From an uncultured Collinsella sp. (GTDB lineage: Bacteria; Actinomycetota; Coriobacteriia; Coriobacteriales; Coriobacteriaceae), in assembly GCA_902494465.1 (NCBI GenBank), contig CABUTH010000052.1:1-10594 (forward strand): 10,594 nt of DNA, given 5' to 3'. This document shows, in pieces, positions 1-6,225 of this stretch (positions within the stretch are counted from its first letter, which is position 1; every line of letters starts with the position of its first letter). The position numbers were made by a program, and so were the translations under genes. The notes below the pieces were generated by a model. It was not told the origin of the DNA. It saw only the letters and a list, made by a program, of their open reading frames with translations, and made no database searches.

Positions 1-111
1 CCCCCTTCCGGGGTCCCCCTTTCCCCCTTCGCCGCTTTCCCCGCGCCCGGGGCCAAATCCCCCCGGGCCCGCTGGCGGGGAGCCAAAACACAGCCCCCAC
101 CCCCACCCCCA
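1..111. other. C-rich non-coding stretch at left edge
   Basis: The plus strand carries repeated C runs: five at 1-5, 15-19 and 23-27, four at 39-42, then three five-C runs in about 93-110 separated by single A residues. The minus strand is therefore G-run rich and could form G-quadruplex-type structures. I see no convincing reading frame. It may be the 3' flank of a gene lying off the left edge, because a plus-strand terminator follows directly. Confidence 0.4.
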
Positions 112-152
112 GCCGCCACGGAGGTATCTCCCTCCTCCGTGGCGGCGCTTTT
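112..152 (+). terminator. Rho-independent terminator of an off-window gene
   Basis: A perfect 13-bp inverted repeat (GCCGCCACGGAGG at 112-124, CCTCCGTGGCGGC at 134-146) encloses a 9-nt loop and is followed by GCTTTT at 147-152. The T run lies on the plus-strand 3' side only, so it should end a plus-strand transcript entering from the left. The T tract is short, but the stem is long and GC-rich. Confidence 0.75.
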
Positions 153-165
153 GTGCGCCGGGGGT

Positions 166-325
166 GCCACGAAATCGGCCCATCTACTACGTTTAGCCCC
201 TTACCCCTAACCATGCCAAAAAACGCGAAAACAAAACCGCAGGTAGAACGCCTGCGGTTTTGTTCAAAACGAAGGTATATTCAGGGGTATCGAGTCAAAC
301 GTAGTAGATGGGCCCATTTCGTGGC
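166..325. repeat. Palindromic MITE-like element 1 (about 160 bp)
   Basis: The ends are 29-bp inverted repeats at 166-194 and 297-325 with one mismatch. Inside is a second, perfect 13-bp inverted repeat (231-243 and 251-263, ACAAAACCGCAGG / CCTGCGGTTTTGT) around a 7-nt loop. The segments between the two stems also pair partly, so almost the whole element can fold into one long hairpin. There is no transposase and no plausible coding frame; short open frames across it are chance. No clear target-site duplication is visible. A non-autonomous mobile element or a structured intergenic repeat is the best reading. Confidence 0.7.
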
Positions 326-417
326 GAGCGGTTCCGGCTGATCCCTTGGGGACGTAGGAAAACGGATCATTTTGGTCCCGCGAGGCTGGCAGAGGCACTC
401 GTACGGGGCCGCCCGAA
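326..417. other. Spacer between the two palindromic elements
   Basis: This 92-bp stretch separates the two palindromic repeats. I find no gene, no strong hairpin and no convincing promoter in it. Confidence 0.4.
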
Positions 418-571
418 CAAAACTATGCCGGATTACGGGGCTGAGTCACGAGTCCCCAACCATACCGATATTCGTGAAAATAAAACCGCAGGTAGACGAG
501 CCGTCATTTTGCAGAAAACGCGGGTATGGATGGGGGTTCTGGCTTTAGCCCCGTAATTCGGCATAGTTTTG
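418..571. repeat. Palindromic MITE-like element 2 (about 154 bp)
   Basis: The ends are 25-bp inverted repeats at 418-442 and 547-571 with one mismatch; the arms carry ACTATGCCG and CGGCATAGT. The inner part also pairs imperfectly, for example CCATACC near 460-466 with GGTATGG near 523-529. The central segment resembles that of element 1, in the same orientation, and shares AAAACCGCAGGTAGA (482-496 here, 233-247 in element 1). The terminal arms are unrelated to those of element 1. There is no transposase or credible coding frame. Confidence 0.7.
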
Positions 572-610
572 AAATGGCATTAAATCGGTAGCAGTCATTT
601 TGCTATGCCG
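559..610. repeat. Extra inverted-repeat arm beside element 2
   Basis: CGGCATAG at 559-566, part of the right arm of element 2, is also matched by CTATGCCG at 603-610, giving a second hairpin of about 52 nt that competes with the long one. It sits 21 nt past the response-regulator stop codon (minus-strand direction), so it might help end or stabilise that transcript. No clean T run marks it as a standard terminator. Confidence 0.45.
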
Positions 611-630
611 GGGGCTCGGTCTTCGGGCAA

Positions 631-1260
631 CTACCCTCGCAGGTAGGCGATGGCGATCTGCGTGCGGCTGCGCAGGCCCATTTTGGCAAGGATTGAGCTG
701 ATGTGGTTGCGCACGGTGCCTTCGCCCATATAGGCGGTGGCGGCAATCTCCTTGTTGTCGAGGCCGCGGGCGATGAGCTCGGCGACTTCGAACTCGCGGT
801 CGGTCAGGCTGGCGAAGGCTGCGGGCCGGCGGGGCGTGCCCGCTGCGACGTCCGTTCTGTCAAAATCGATGTCCTCGATTGCCTTGCCCTCGAGCACGCG
901 TTTGCCGTCCATGACCTGCGCCAACGCTGGCGGAATGGCGGCGACATCGGTTTTGATCAGGTAGCCGCGGGCACCCAGTTTGAGCGCCGACACAATGTAC
1001 TCGTCATCCGAGAATGTCGTTAGAAACACCACGCGCGCCGAAGGGTCGCGCTCGAGGATCTCGCGCGCCGCCGATAGGCCGTCGCGTCCCGGCATCTGAA
1101 TGTCGAGCAGCGCGATGTCGGGCGTGTGCTCAGCGTAGAGCGCGACCGCGTCGTCGCCATTGGCGCCGGTACCCACCACCTCGATCTGCGGCTGGGCGCC
1201 CAGGATAATCTTGAGCGAATCGACTACCAAACGGTCGTCGTCGACAACGATGAGCCTCAT
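631..1260 (-). CDS. NarL/FixJ (LuxR)-family response regulator
   Basis: This cytoplasmic, DNA-binding response regulator of 209 residues is the normal length for the NarL/FixJ family. The receiver domain spans about residues 1-115: acidic residues D7-D9, phospho-acceptor D53 in LLDIQMPG, T81/T82 and K103. A linker leads to a LuxR-type helix-turn-helix at about 150-209 (LTDREFEVAELIARGLDNKE, then GTVRNHISSILAKMGLRSR). The start codon overlaps the kinase stop codon as ATGA, with AAGGAG 10 nt upstream inside the kinase gene, so the two are translationally linked. All phosphorylation residues are present and it should be active. By analogy with divergently arranged LuxR-type systems it probably controls the neighbouring ABC-2 exporter, and perhaps its own operon; that target is inferred. 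Confidence 0.93.
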   Translation of the reverse strand: MRLIVVDDDRLVVDSLKIILGAQPQIEVVGTGANGDDAVALYAEHTPDIALLDIQMPGRDGLSAAREILERDPSARVVFLTTFSDDEYIVSALKLGARGYLIKTDVAAIPPALAQVMDGKRVLEGKAIEDIDFDRTDVAAGTPRRPAAFASLTDREFEVAELIARGLDNKEIAATAYMGEGTVRNHISSILAKMGLRSRTQIAIAYLRG

Positions 1261-2402
1261 CGGTCTTCATCTCCTTGCTGTTTGGGAACGGTGGCAAACA
1301 CGCGCCAGCCGTCGGCGCCGGCACGCGGGCCGGCGGTGAAGGTGCCGCCAAGCGCCTCGATGCGCTCGCGCATGGAGGCGAGCCCCATGCCCTCCGCGGC
1401 GCCGCGGCCGCTTGTTTGGACCCCGCCCGCGCCATCGTCGGTAACGATGAGCTGGTAAAACGACGGATGCTCCATGCATCGTACAGTGACGGTCTGGGCG
1501 CAAGCGTGGCGCATGGTGTTGGAGAGTGCCTCGCGCAGGACCGCCGCAAAGCAGTTGGCGACGTTTGCGGGTGCATGCTCGGTCATAACTTCAAGCTCAA
1601 TCTGCGGACCGCCGTCCGAGCACGCGCCTTCGACAATGCGTTCGAGCTGCACGGAAAGGTCGACAGCGTTGTCGTTGAGCGCATGGACGCTAGTACGCAC
1701 AAGCTGGAGCGCCACGTCAACCGTGCGTTTGACGTCGGCGAAATCGGCGGCGACGCCGGGCTCGTCGGCGTGAACCACGCGCAAGGCTTCGGCTTGCAGT
1801 GAGGCGCGCGTGAGCTGGTGCCCGACGTTATCGTGGATCTCGCGCGCGATGCGGGCGCGTTCGGCGAGCGTCGCGAGCTCGACTTCGTAGTCCTGGCGGT
1901 CGGCAAGATCGCGGTTGCGCGCCTCCAGCGCCAGAGCTCGTTCTTGCAGCTCGTCGCGGATACGGCGCATGCGCTGCTGCTCGCGCTCTAGCTGGGCGGT
2001 ACGTAGCGATAACAAGGTGGCGGCAACCGAAAGGATGGCGGTCAGCAGAAGCGTTCGGGCGGTGAGCGCATCGACGCGAAGGTCCGCGACAAGCGCAAAG
2101 GTAAAGACGGAGCCAATGCTCAGTGCGATCCAGGCGTGCTCGCGGCGCACGCGTCGCGCGATGTCATAGAGGGCGAGAGGCGCAAACGGCACAAACGGCG
2201 GCACGAAGACAGCCGCGATGATGTAAGCGTAGCTGCCGGCCTCGCTGGCGCGACGGGTGCGCTCTCCCTGCGCGACCTCGGCCAGTGAGGCGGCGATAAC
2301 GCCAAGGCAAAACGCCGTGACCAAGCGAGCGTCCACGGCAAGACCCATGGCGGCCGCAATGCAGCACGCCAGCACGATCGATTTGTCGAAAAGCCTGTTC
2401 AT
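1257..2402 (-). CDS. Sensor histidine kinase, HisKA_3 family (NarL-type partner)
   Basis: This membrane histidine kinase of 381 residues should phosphorylate the downstream response regulator. The N-terminal 135 residues hold four or five hydrophobic segments (about 8-26, 28-45, 58-78, 90-107, 113-134) with only short loops, so there is no sizeable extracellular sensor domain. A charged, probably coiled-coil linker (about 136-180) leads to the HisKA_3 dimerisation region ERARIAREIHDNVGHQL, with phospho-acceptor H190. The HATPase domain has an N-box (LREALSNTMRHA, about 289-300), a G1 box (DDGAGG, 322-327) and a G2 box (GMGLASMRERIEALGG, 338-353). The frame is open 45 codons further upstream, but that extension is Arg-rich and lacks membrane character. 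I start at 2402, where the first hydrophobic segment follows at once and TACAAT lies 6 nt upstream. Confidence 0.9.
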   Translation of the reverse strand: MNRLFDKSIVLACCIAAAMGLAVDARLVTAFCLGVIAASLAEVAQGERTRRASEAGSYAYIIAAVFVPPFVPFAPLALYDIARRVRREHAWIALSIGSVFTFALVADLRVDALTARTLLLTAILSVAATLLSLRTAQLEREQQRMRRIRDELQERALALEARNRDLADRQDYEVELATLAERARIAREIHDNVGHQLTRASLQAEALRVVHADEPGVAADFADVKRTVDVALQLVRTSVHALNDNAVDLSVQLERIVEGACSDGGPQIELEVMTEHAPANVANCFAAVLREALSNTMRHACAQTVTVRCMEHPSFYQLIVTDDGAGGVQTSGRGAAEGMGLASMRERIEALGGTFTAGPRAGADGWRVFATVPKQQGDEDR

Positions 2403-2408
2403 ACGGGT

Positions 2409-2414
2409 ATTGTA
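2409..2414 (-). promoter_or_regulatory. Candidate -10 box of a leaderless kinase transcript
   Basis: Read on the minus strand, TACAAT is separated from the kinase ATG by six bases (ACCCGT). Transcription would then start at or next to the A of the ATG, giving an mRNA with no leader. That fits the lack of a ribosome binding site here and the frequency of leaderless mRNAs in Actinobacteria. No good -35 box is visible at the usual spacing. Confidence 0.45.
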
Positions 2415-2488
2415 CGCGAAGCCGCGCGTGGTGGAGGGACCGCCTACGCAACTGTGACATTCCTCCCGCGCGGCAAAGCGGCGTCGAT

Positions 2489-2502
2489 CGCTCGCGCGAG
2501 CG
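2489..2502. promoter_or_regulatory. 14-bp perfect palindrome, candidate operator
   Basis: CGCTCGCGCGAGCG is self-complementary over 14 bases and lies mid-way between the divergent operons, where a dimeric LuxR-type regulator could bind and affect both. Short GC palindromes also arise by chance in DNA of this composition. Confidence 0.3.
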
Positions 2503-2530
2503 GGGGTTTCACCTCTGCCCCCTCGCACTC

Positions 2531-2544
2531 GTGACAAAGCTCAC
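2531..2544. promoter_or_regulatory. GTGA-N6-TCAC dyad, candidate regulator site
   Basis: GTGACAAAGCTCAC has the half-site spacing of the core site known for CRP/FNR-family regulators. It lies 68 nt upstream of the exporter ATPase start, a plausible activator position. The flanks (C and T) lack the outer T and A of the full consensus, and no such regulator is encoded here. Confidence 0.35.
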
Positions 2545-2612
2545 TGGCGCGCGTCGGCGGCTCCTGCGATGATGCAATCGTACCGGGCCGCAATCAACGG
2601 AAGGGCCGCCTC

Positions 2613-3551
2613 ATGACAGACATCGTCCACGTCGAAAACCTCGTCAAGCGCTACGACGATCTTATTGCGCTCGACCACTTTAACCTGAGCATCGCCCCCG
2701 GCGAGATCTTTGGCCTGCTCGGACCCAACGGCTCGGGCAAGACCACGTCCATCAACTGTATTCTGCAGCTGCTCGCTTACGACAAGGGCACCATCGAGCT
2801 GTTCGGCGAGCCCATGACACCCGCCCGCTACGACCTCAAGCGCCGCATCGGCGTGGTGCCGCAGCAGGTGGCGGTATTCGACGAGCTCACGGTGCGCGAG
2901 AACATCGACTATTTCTGTAGCCTGTACATCAACGACCGCAAGCGCCGTCGCGCGCTCGTGGACGAGGCGATCGACTTTGTCGGGCTGGGCGACTTTACCA
3001 AGTTCCGCCCCGGCAAGCTCTCGGGCGGTCTGGCGCGTCGCCTCAACATTGCCTGCGGCATCGCGCACAAGCCCGAGCTCATCTTCTTTGACGAGCCCAC
3101 GGTGGCGGTCGACCCGCAGAGCCGCAACGCCATCCTGGAGGGCATCTGCCGCCTGCGCGACGAGGGCGCCACGGTGGTGTATACCAGCCATTACATGGAG
3201 GAAGTCGAGCAGATTTGCAGCCGCATCATGATCATGGACGGCGGCCGCGTGCTGGCGCAGGGCACCAACGACGAGCTCAAGCGCATGATCCAGATGGGCG
3301 AGCGCGTGACCGTCGAGGTCGGCGCCGTCGAGCCCGCCACGGTCGAGCGGCTGCGCGCCCTCGAGCACGTGCTCAGCGTCGAGCTGTCCGGCGGCGAACT
3401 CGTCTGCACCTGCGAGGCGAGTCCGCACAACCTGGTCGACATCCTCGACACATTGCGCGCCGCCGACGTGGCGCTCGGCCGCGTGTGGAGCGAGCCGCCG
3501 ACCCTCAACGACGTGTTCCTCGAGATCACCGGCCGCGAGCTGCGCGACTAG
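2613..3551 (+). CDS. ABC transporter ATPase, DrrA/NatA-like
   Basis: This 312-residue ATP-hydrolysing subunit, acting on the cytoplasmic face, powers an ABC-2 type exporter. It shows Walker A GPNGSGKTT at 37-45, a Q-loop near Q84/Q85, the signature LSGGLARR at 136-143, Walker B LIFFDEP at 156-162 with catalytic E161, a D-loop VAVDPQSR at 164-171 and the switch H193. The signature has Leu where many relatives have Gln or Met, but all catalytic residues are intact. After the ATPase core, a C-terminal region of about 90 residues (about 220-312) matches the extension usual in drug-exporter ATPases of the DrrA group. The gene is followed after 9 nt by a permease, so the three genes form one operon. 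The substrate is unknown; a peptide, lipid or drug-like molecule is possible. Confidence 0.93.
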   Translation: MTDIVHVENLVKRYDDLIALDHFNLSIAPGEIFGLLGPNGSGKTTSINCILQLLAYDKGTIELFGEPMTPARYDLKRRIGVVPQQVAVFDELTVRENIDYFCSLYINDRKRRRALVDEAIDFVGLGDFTKFRPGKLSGGLARRLNIACGIAHKPELIFFDEPTVAVDPQSRNAILEGICRLRDEGATVVYTSHYMEEVEQICSRIMIMDGGRVLAQGTNDELKRMIQMGERVTVEVGAVEPATVERLRALEHVLSVELSGGELVCTCEASPHNLVDILDTLRAADVALGRVWSEPPTLNDVFLEITGRELRD

Positions 3552-3560
3552 GGGGCGGCC

Positions 3561-4748
3561 ATGTTCAACACCATTGTCATTACGGTCAAGACGCTGCTGC
3601 GCCGGCCGAGCACGTGGGTTTGGGGCGCGATCTTTCCCGTCGCGCTCTCCACGATGTTCATGTTTATGTTTGCGAATCTGAGCTCCGACGGCAAGATCGA
3701 CCCGGTGCCGGTTGCCGTCGTGGCGGACGAGGCCTGGGACGCCTCGACCTTTAAGGACGTGGCGGCTTCGCTTGCCAAGGAAGGCGACGACCAGCTGCTC
3801 GATGTGAGCGAGTACGAAGACTTGGCTGCCGCGCGCAAAGCGCTCAAGGCCGGCGAAGTCGCGGGCATTTACACGGTGGATACCGCGGGCACGCCCAAAC
3901 TCACATTGCTTTCGAGCTATGACAGCTCGCGTGCGTCGACGGTGCTCACCGACCGCAGCATTTTGGAGACGGTGGCAAGCTCGTATACACAAAATGCCGA
4001 GCTCATGCGCCAGATTGCCCAAGACAACCCGGCGGCGCTCGCCGACCCGGAGGCGGTTGCGCGCGCCCTGTCGCTCGAGGGTGGCACCCGCCGCGTAAGT
4101 CTGACACGCACCACGCCCGATGGTACGGTCGTCTACTACTACGCGCTCTTTGGCCTGGTCGCGATGATGTCTGCCGAGTTTGCCGCCTTGAGCGTCGTCG
4201 ATCTGCAGCCCAATCTGTCGGGCCTTGGTGCGCGTCGCTGTGTGGGCGGTCTTTCCAAGACGGCGTCGCTAGCCGGCATCTTTGTCGGCTCGTGGCTGGT
4301 TTCCTTTGCCTCGATGGCGGTCGCGATTAGCTACGTGCGCCTAGTCGTTGGCGTTGACTTTGGCGGGCGCGAGGGGCTGTGCCTGCTGGGCGGTGCTGCA
4401 TCCGCGCTTGCCGCCACGGGCTTGGGGCTCTTTGTGGGCACGCTTCCCGTTAAGGGCGGCAAGGCGTCCAAGTCGGGCATCCTCACGGGCTTTGCCACCA
4501 CGTGCGCCCTGTTCGCCGGCCTCTACGGCGAGCCGGCGATGGCACTTGCCGACGACGTTGCCCGCGCCTGCCCGGCCGAGTGCTGGCTCAACCCCGTCAA
4601 GCTCATCTGCGACATGTTCAACCGCCTGTATTTCTTTGAGGACCTGGGCCCCTTTGCCGTTCGCGCCGGCGCGCTGGTCCTTATGGCGCTGGTGTTTGTC
4701 GCCGCCGCTACGCTGATCTTTGGAAGGAGCCGCTATGAGCACCTTTAA
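3561..4748 (+). CDS. ABC-2 type transporter permease (first subunit)
   Basis: This 395-residue inner-membrane subunit is the channel half of the exporter driven by the preceding ATPase. A transmembrane segment at about 20-40 is followed by an extracytoplasmic domain (about 41-190). Five more hydrophobic segments follow (about 191-213, 237-262, 272-294, 305-325, 368-387), the six-segment plan of the ABC2_membrane_3 type. A GGGGG run at 3551-3555 lies 5 nt before the ATG and serves as the ribosome binding site. Its last 14 nt overlap the next permease gene, indicating coupled translation. The two permeases differ in sequence, so the pair probably works as a heterodimer. Confidence 0.88.
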   Translation: MFNTIVITVKTLLRRPSTWVWGAIFPVALSTMFMFMFANLSSDGKIDPVPVAVVADEAWDASTFKDVAASLAKEGDDQLLDVSEYEDLAAARKALKAGEVAGIYTVDTAGTPKLTLLSSYDSSRASTVLTDRSILETVASSYTQNAELMRQIAQDNPAALADPEAVARALSLEGGTRRVSLTRTTPDGTVVYYYALFGLVAMMSAEFAALSVVDLQPNLSGLGARRCVGGLSKTASLAGIFVGSWLVSFASMAVAISYVRLVVGVDFGGREGLCLLGGAASALAATGLGLFVGTLPVKGGKASKSGILTGFATTCALFAGLYGEPAMALADDVARACPAECWLNPVKLICDMFNRLYFFEDLGPFAVRAGALVLMALVFVAAATLIFGRSRYEHL

Positions 4749-5940
4749 GACCGCGCTTCGCATAGCGCGGGCGCACCCGTTCTACCTGCTCATCTACACG
4801 GTGTTCATCTCGCTCATGGGCGTGTTCATCGCGGCCTCGGTGAGCTGGAACTCGTCGCAGCTTACCGAGTACAAGCCCTACGACACCAACGTGATCGTGG
4901 TCGACCGCGACAATAGCGACCTTTCGCGGGCGCTTACCAAGCATCTGGGTTCTCGTTTTGAGCTGGTCACGGGCGTCGGCGACGACACCTACGACCTTGC
5001 GGACGCGCTATCCAAGAGCAACAGCGCCAAGGGCAGCGCCGACTGTGTGTTCTTTATCCCGGAGGGGTTTGAGGACGATCTTGTTGCAGCCGCCCGTGCG
5101 GGGGAGGCCCTGCCCAAGCTCGACGTGACCTATGGTTCCGGCACCATGGCGGCGGCGCTTTCGTCTGCCGAGGCCTTGCGCTGGATCTCGCTCGCGGGCG
5201 CTGCGGCCGCACTTGAGCCCGCCGCCTCTAACGGTAGCGTCGCCAAGGCTGCCGAGCATGCGGCCGCGAAGCGCGCCAAGGTCGAGATCGAGCAGGTCAA
5301 GGTTGACTCGACAGCCGCCGCCACGCTCGAGTCGTATTTCAACTTTGGTGCGTACGCGATCATCTCGTCTGTCATCGTGTCGGTGGGGCTGGTGTTCTCG
5401 GGCATGAACGAGCCCGAGCGCGTGCGCCGCATGGAGGCCGGCCCAATCTCCGGGCGCCAGCGTTCGCTTGCCGTGTTTGCGGCTGCCGCGGTGCTCACCG
5501 TCTGCATCTGGTTTGTGTCGAGCATGATGGGCGTCGTGGGCTTTGCCGGCGCGGTTGCCGAGGTCGGCGTGGGTCGCGTGTGTCTGGCACTGGCGGCGAC
5601 GTTTGCCCTGGCGTGCACGCCGCTGGCCGTTGGCTTTGCGCTTTCGAGCCTGGGCGCGCGCGAGGAGCTGCTCAACGGTGTGGGCAACCTGCTCGGCATG
5701 CTCATGACGTTTTTGGGCGGCGCCTGGATGCCGCTGTCGCTGATGGGCCCGGCCGTGCAGACGGTGGCGCACTTTGTGCCGACGTATTGGGTGAACGACG
5801 CGATCGGCAAGGCGCTCGCCGCGGACCTGACGTCCACCGTGCTGGGCGACATCGCCTGCGACCTGGGCGTCACGGCACTCTTTGCCGTGGCCATCGCCGC
5901 CGCAGGCCTCGCACTCTCGCGCACCAAATCCCACGCCTAG
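4735..5940 (+). CDS. ABC-2 type transporter permease (second subunit)
   Basis: This 401-residue membrane protein is the second channel subunit of the exporter. The plan matches its partner: a first hydrophobic segment (about 17-37), an extracytoplasmic domain (about 38-200) whose second half is Ala- and Lys-rich and probably helical, then about five more segments (203-223, 247-271, 281-304, 315-335, 374-395). I start at the ATG at 4735: GGAAGGAG at 4722-4729 lies 5 nt upstream of it. A TTG five codons earlier is in frame but falls inside that ribosome binding site. It is the last gene of the operon; a dense palindromic repeat begins within about 20 nt of its stop and may act as a transcript end. 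Confidence 0.87.
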   Translation: MSTFKTALRIARAHPFYLLIYTVFISLMGVFIAASVSWNSSQLTEYKPYDTNVIVVDRDNSDLSRALTKHLGSRFELVTGVGDDTYDLADALSKSNSAKGSADCVFFIPEGFEDDLVAAARAGEALPKLDVTYGSGTMAAALSSAEALRWISLAGAAAALEPAASNGSVAKAAEHAAAKRAKVEIEQVKVDSTAAATLESYFNFGAYAIISSVIVSVGLVFSGMNEPERVRRMEAGPISGRQRSLAVFAAAAVLTVCIWFVSSMMGVVGFAGAVAEVGVGRVCLALAATFALACTPLAVGFALSSLGAREELLNGVGNLLGMLMTFLGGAWMPLSLMGPAVQTVAHFVPTYWVNDAIGKALAADLTSTVLGDIACDLGVTALFAVAIAAAGLALSRTKSHA

Positions 5941-5950
5941 CCACCTAGTC

Positions 5951-5992
5951 TCGGGTACTCATTGGGGACAGACTTAAACGACCAAGAGTGGC
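5951..5992 (+). repeat. Extra tandem unit of the GGGGACAG repeat
   Basis: CATTGGGGACAGACTTAAAC occurs at 5960-5979 and again, identically, at 5993-6012, each followed by GA. The stretch between them contains CAAGAGTGG, which also precedes the second repeat copy near 10414. This looks like partial duplication of the left arm of the downstream complex repeat. Confidence 0.65.
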
Positions 5993-6146
5993 CATTGGGG
6001 ACAGACTTAAACGATTAGTCATTGGGGACAGTCTTTGCTGAACCGCCGGCTTGCCGGCCGGGTTGCCAAGGACTGTCCCCAGCTGCCGGGCGGCGAAAGA
6101 GTGTCCCCAGCGACTAGTCATTTAAGAACGTCCCCAATGACTAGTC
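5983..6146 (+). repeat. Complex palindromic repeat, copy A
   Basis: An outer arm (TCATTGGGGAC-type, 5993-6014) pairs with its inverted copy at 6118-6140 (TCATTTAAGAACGTCCCCAATGA). Inside, a hairpin runs from GGGGACAGTC at about 6024-6033 to GACTGTCCCC at about 6071-6080, with a loop rich in CCGG motifs. A further GTGTCCCC (6101-6108) and two ACTAGT motifs follow. The second copy at 10414-10588 matches in order and orientation. No transposase is present; I infer a REP/MITE-type element moved in trans, possibly by a Y1 (IS200/REP-type) transposase elsewhere in the genome. Confidence 0.75.
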
Positions 6147-6173
6147 TGAAACAAAACCCCACTCTCGCTCCAA

Positions 6174-6214
6174 AATAGTTCGCCAAGGTTTACTATTACG
6201 TTTATAAAGTAGTA
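6174..6214 (+). promoter_or_regulatory. Candidate promoter and operator of the MacB-like transporter
   Basis: This AT-rich patch stands out from the GC-rich surroundings. TATAAA at 6203-6208 is a candidate -10 box, 17 nt before the upstream ATG; no strong -35 is visible. Two short dyads overlap it: AATAGT (6174-6179) with ACTATT (6192-6197), and TACTA (6191-6195) with TAGTA (6210-6214). A dimeric repressor bound there would block the promoter, but the regulator is unknown. Confidence 0.4.
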
Positions 6215-6225
6215 CGAGGCTAACA

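Larger units (their letters stand above)
2403..2612. promoter_or_regulatory. Divergent control region between kinase and exporter operon
   Basis: This 210-bp gap separates the two divergent operons and should hold both promoters. It contains a perfect 14-bp palindrome CGCTCGCGCGAGCG at 2489-2502 and GTGACAAAGCTCAC at 2531-2544. On the exporter side a GGAAGGG-like sequence at about 2599-2605 lies roughly 7 nt before the ATG at 2613 and may be the ribosome binding site. I could not fix the exporter promoter; GATGAT at 2568-2573 is only a weak -10 candidate. Confidence 0.55.

Noticed and set aside
153..556. Two short plus-strand open frames (62 and 82 codons) across the left intergenic region
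   Set aside because: They run through the arms of palindromic elements, lack ribosome binding sites and give Arg/Lys-rich sequence of no known family.
2403..2537. 45-codon N-terminal extension of the histidine kinase
   Set aside because: It is Arg-rich without a membrane segment, covers the likely promoter region, and lacks a ribosome binding site.
2541..4022. Long minus-strand open frame (493 codons) opposite the exporter ATPase and permease
   Set aside because: It lies antisense to genes with intact ABC motifs, is rich in His, Asp, Arg and Val as antisense frames of GC-rich genes are, and shows no recognisable domain.
5008..5934. Minus-strand open frames of 308 and 265 codons opposite the second ABC-2 permease
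   Set aside because: Two different frames are open over the same DNA, which reflects base composition. Composition is His/Arg/Gly-rich with no domain or ribosome binding site.
5960..6140. Repeated units as a CRISPR array
   Set aside because: Units are few, spacing is irregular, copies are inverted as well as direct, and no cas genes are near.
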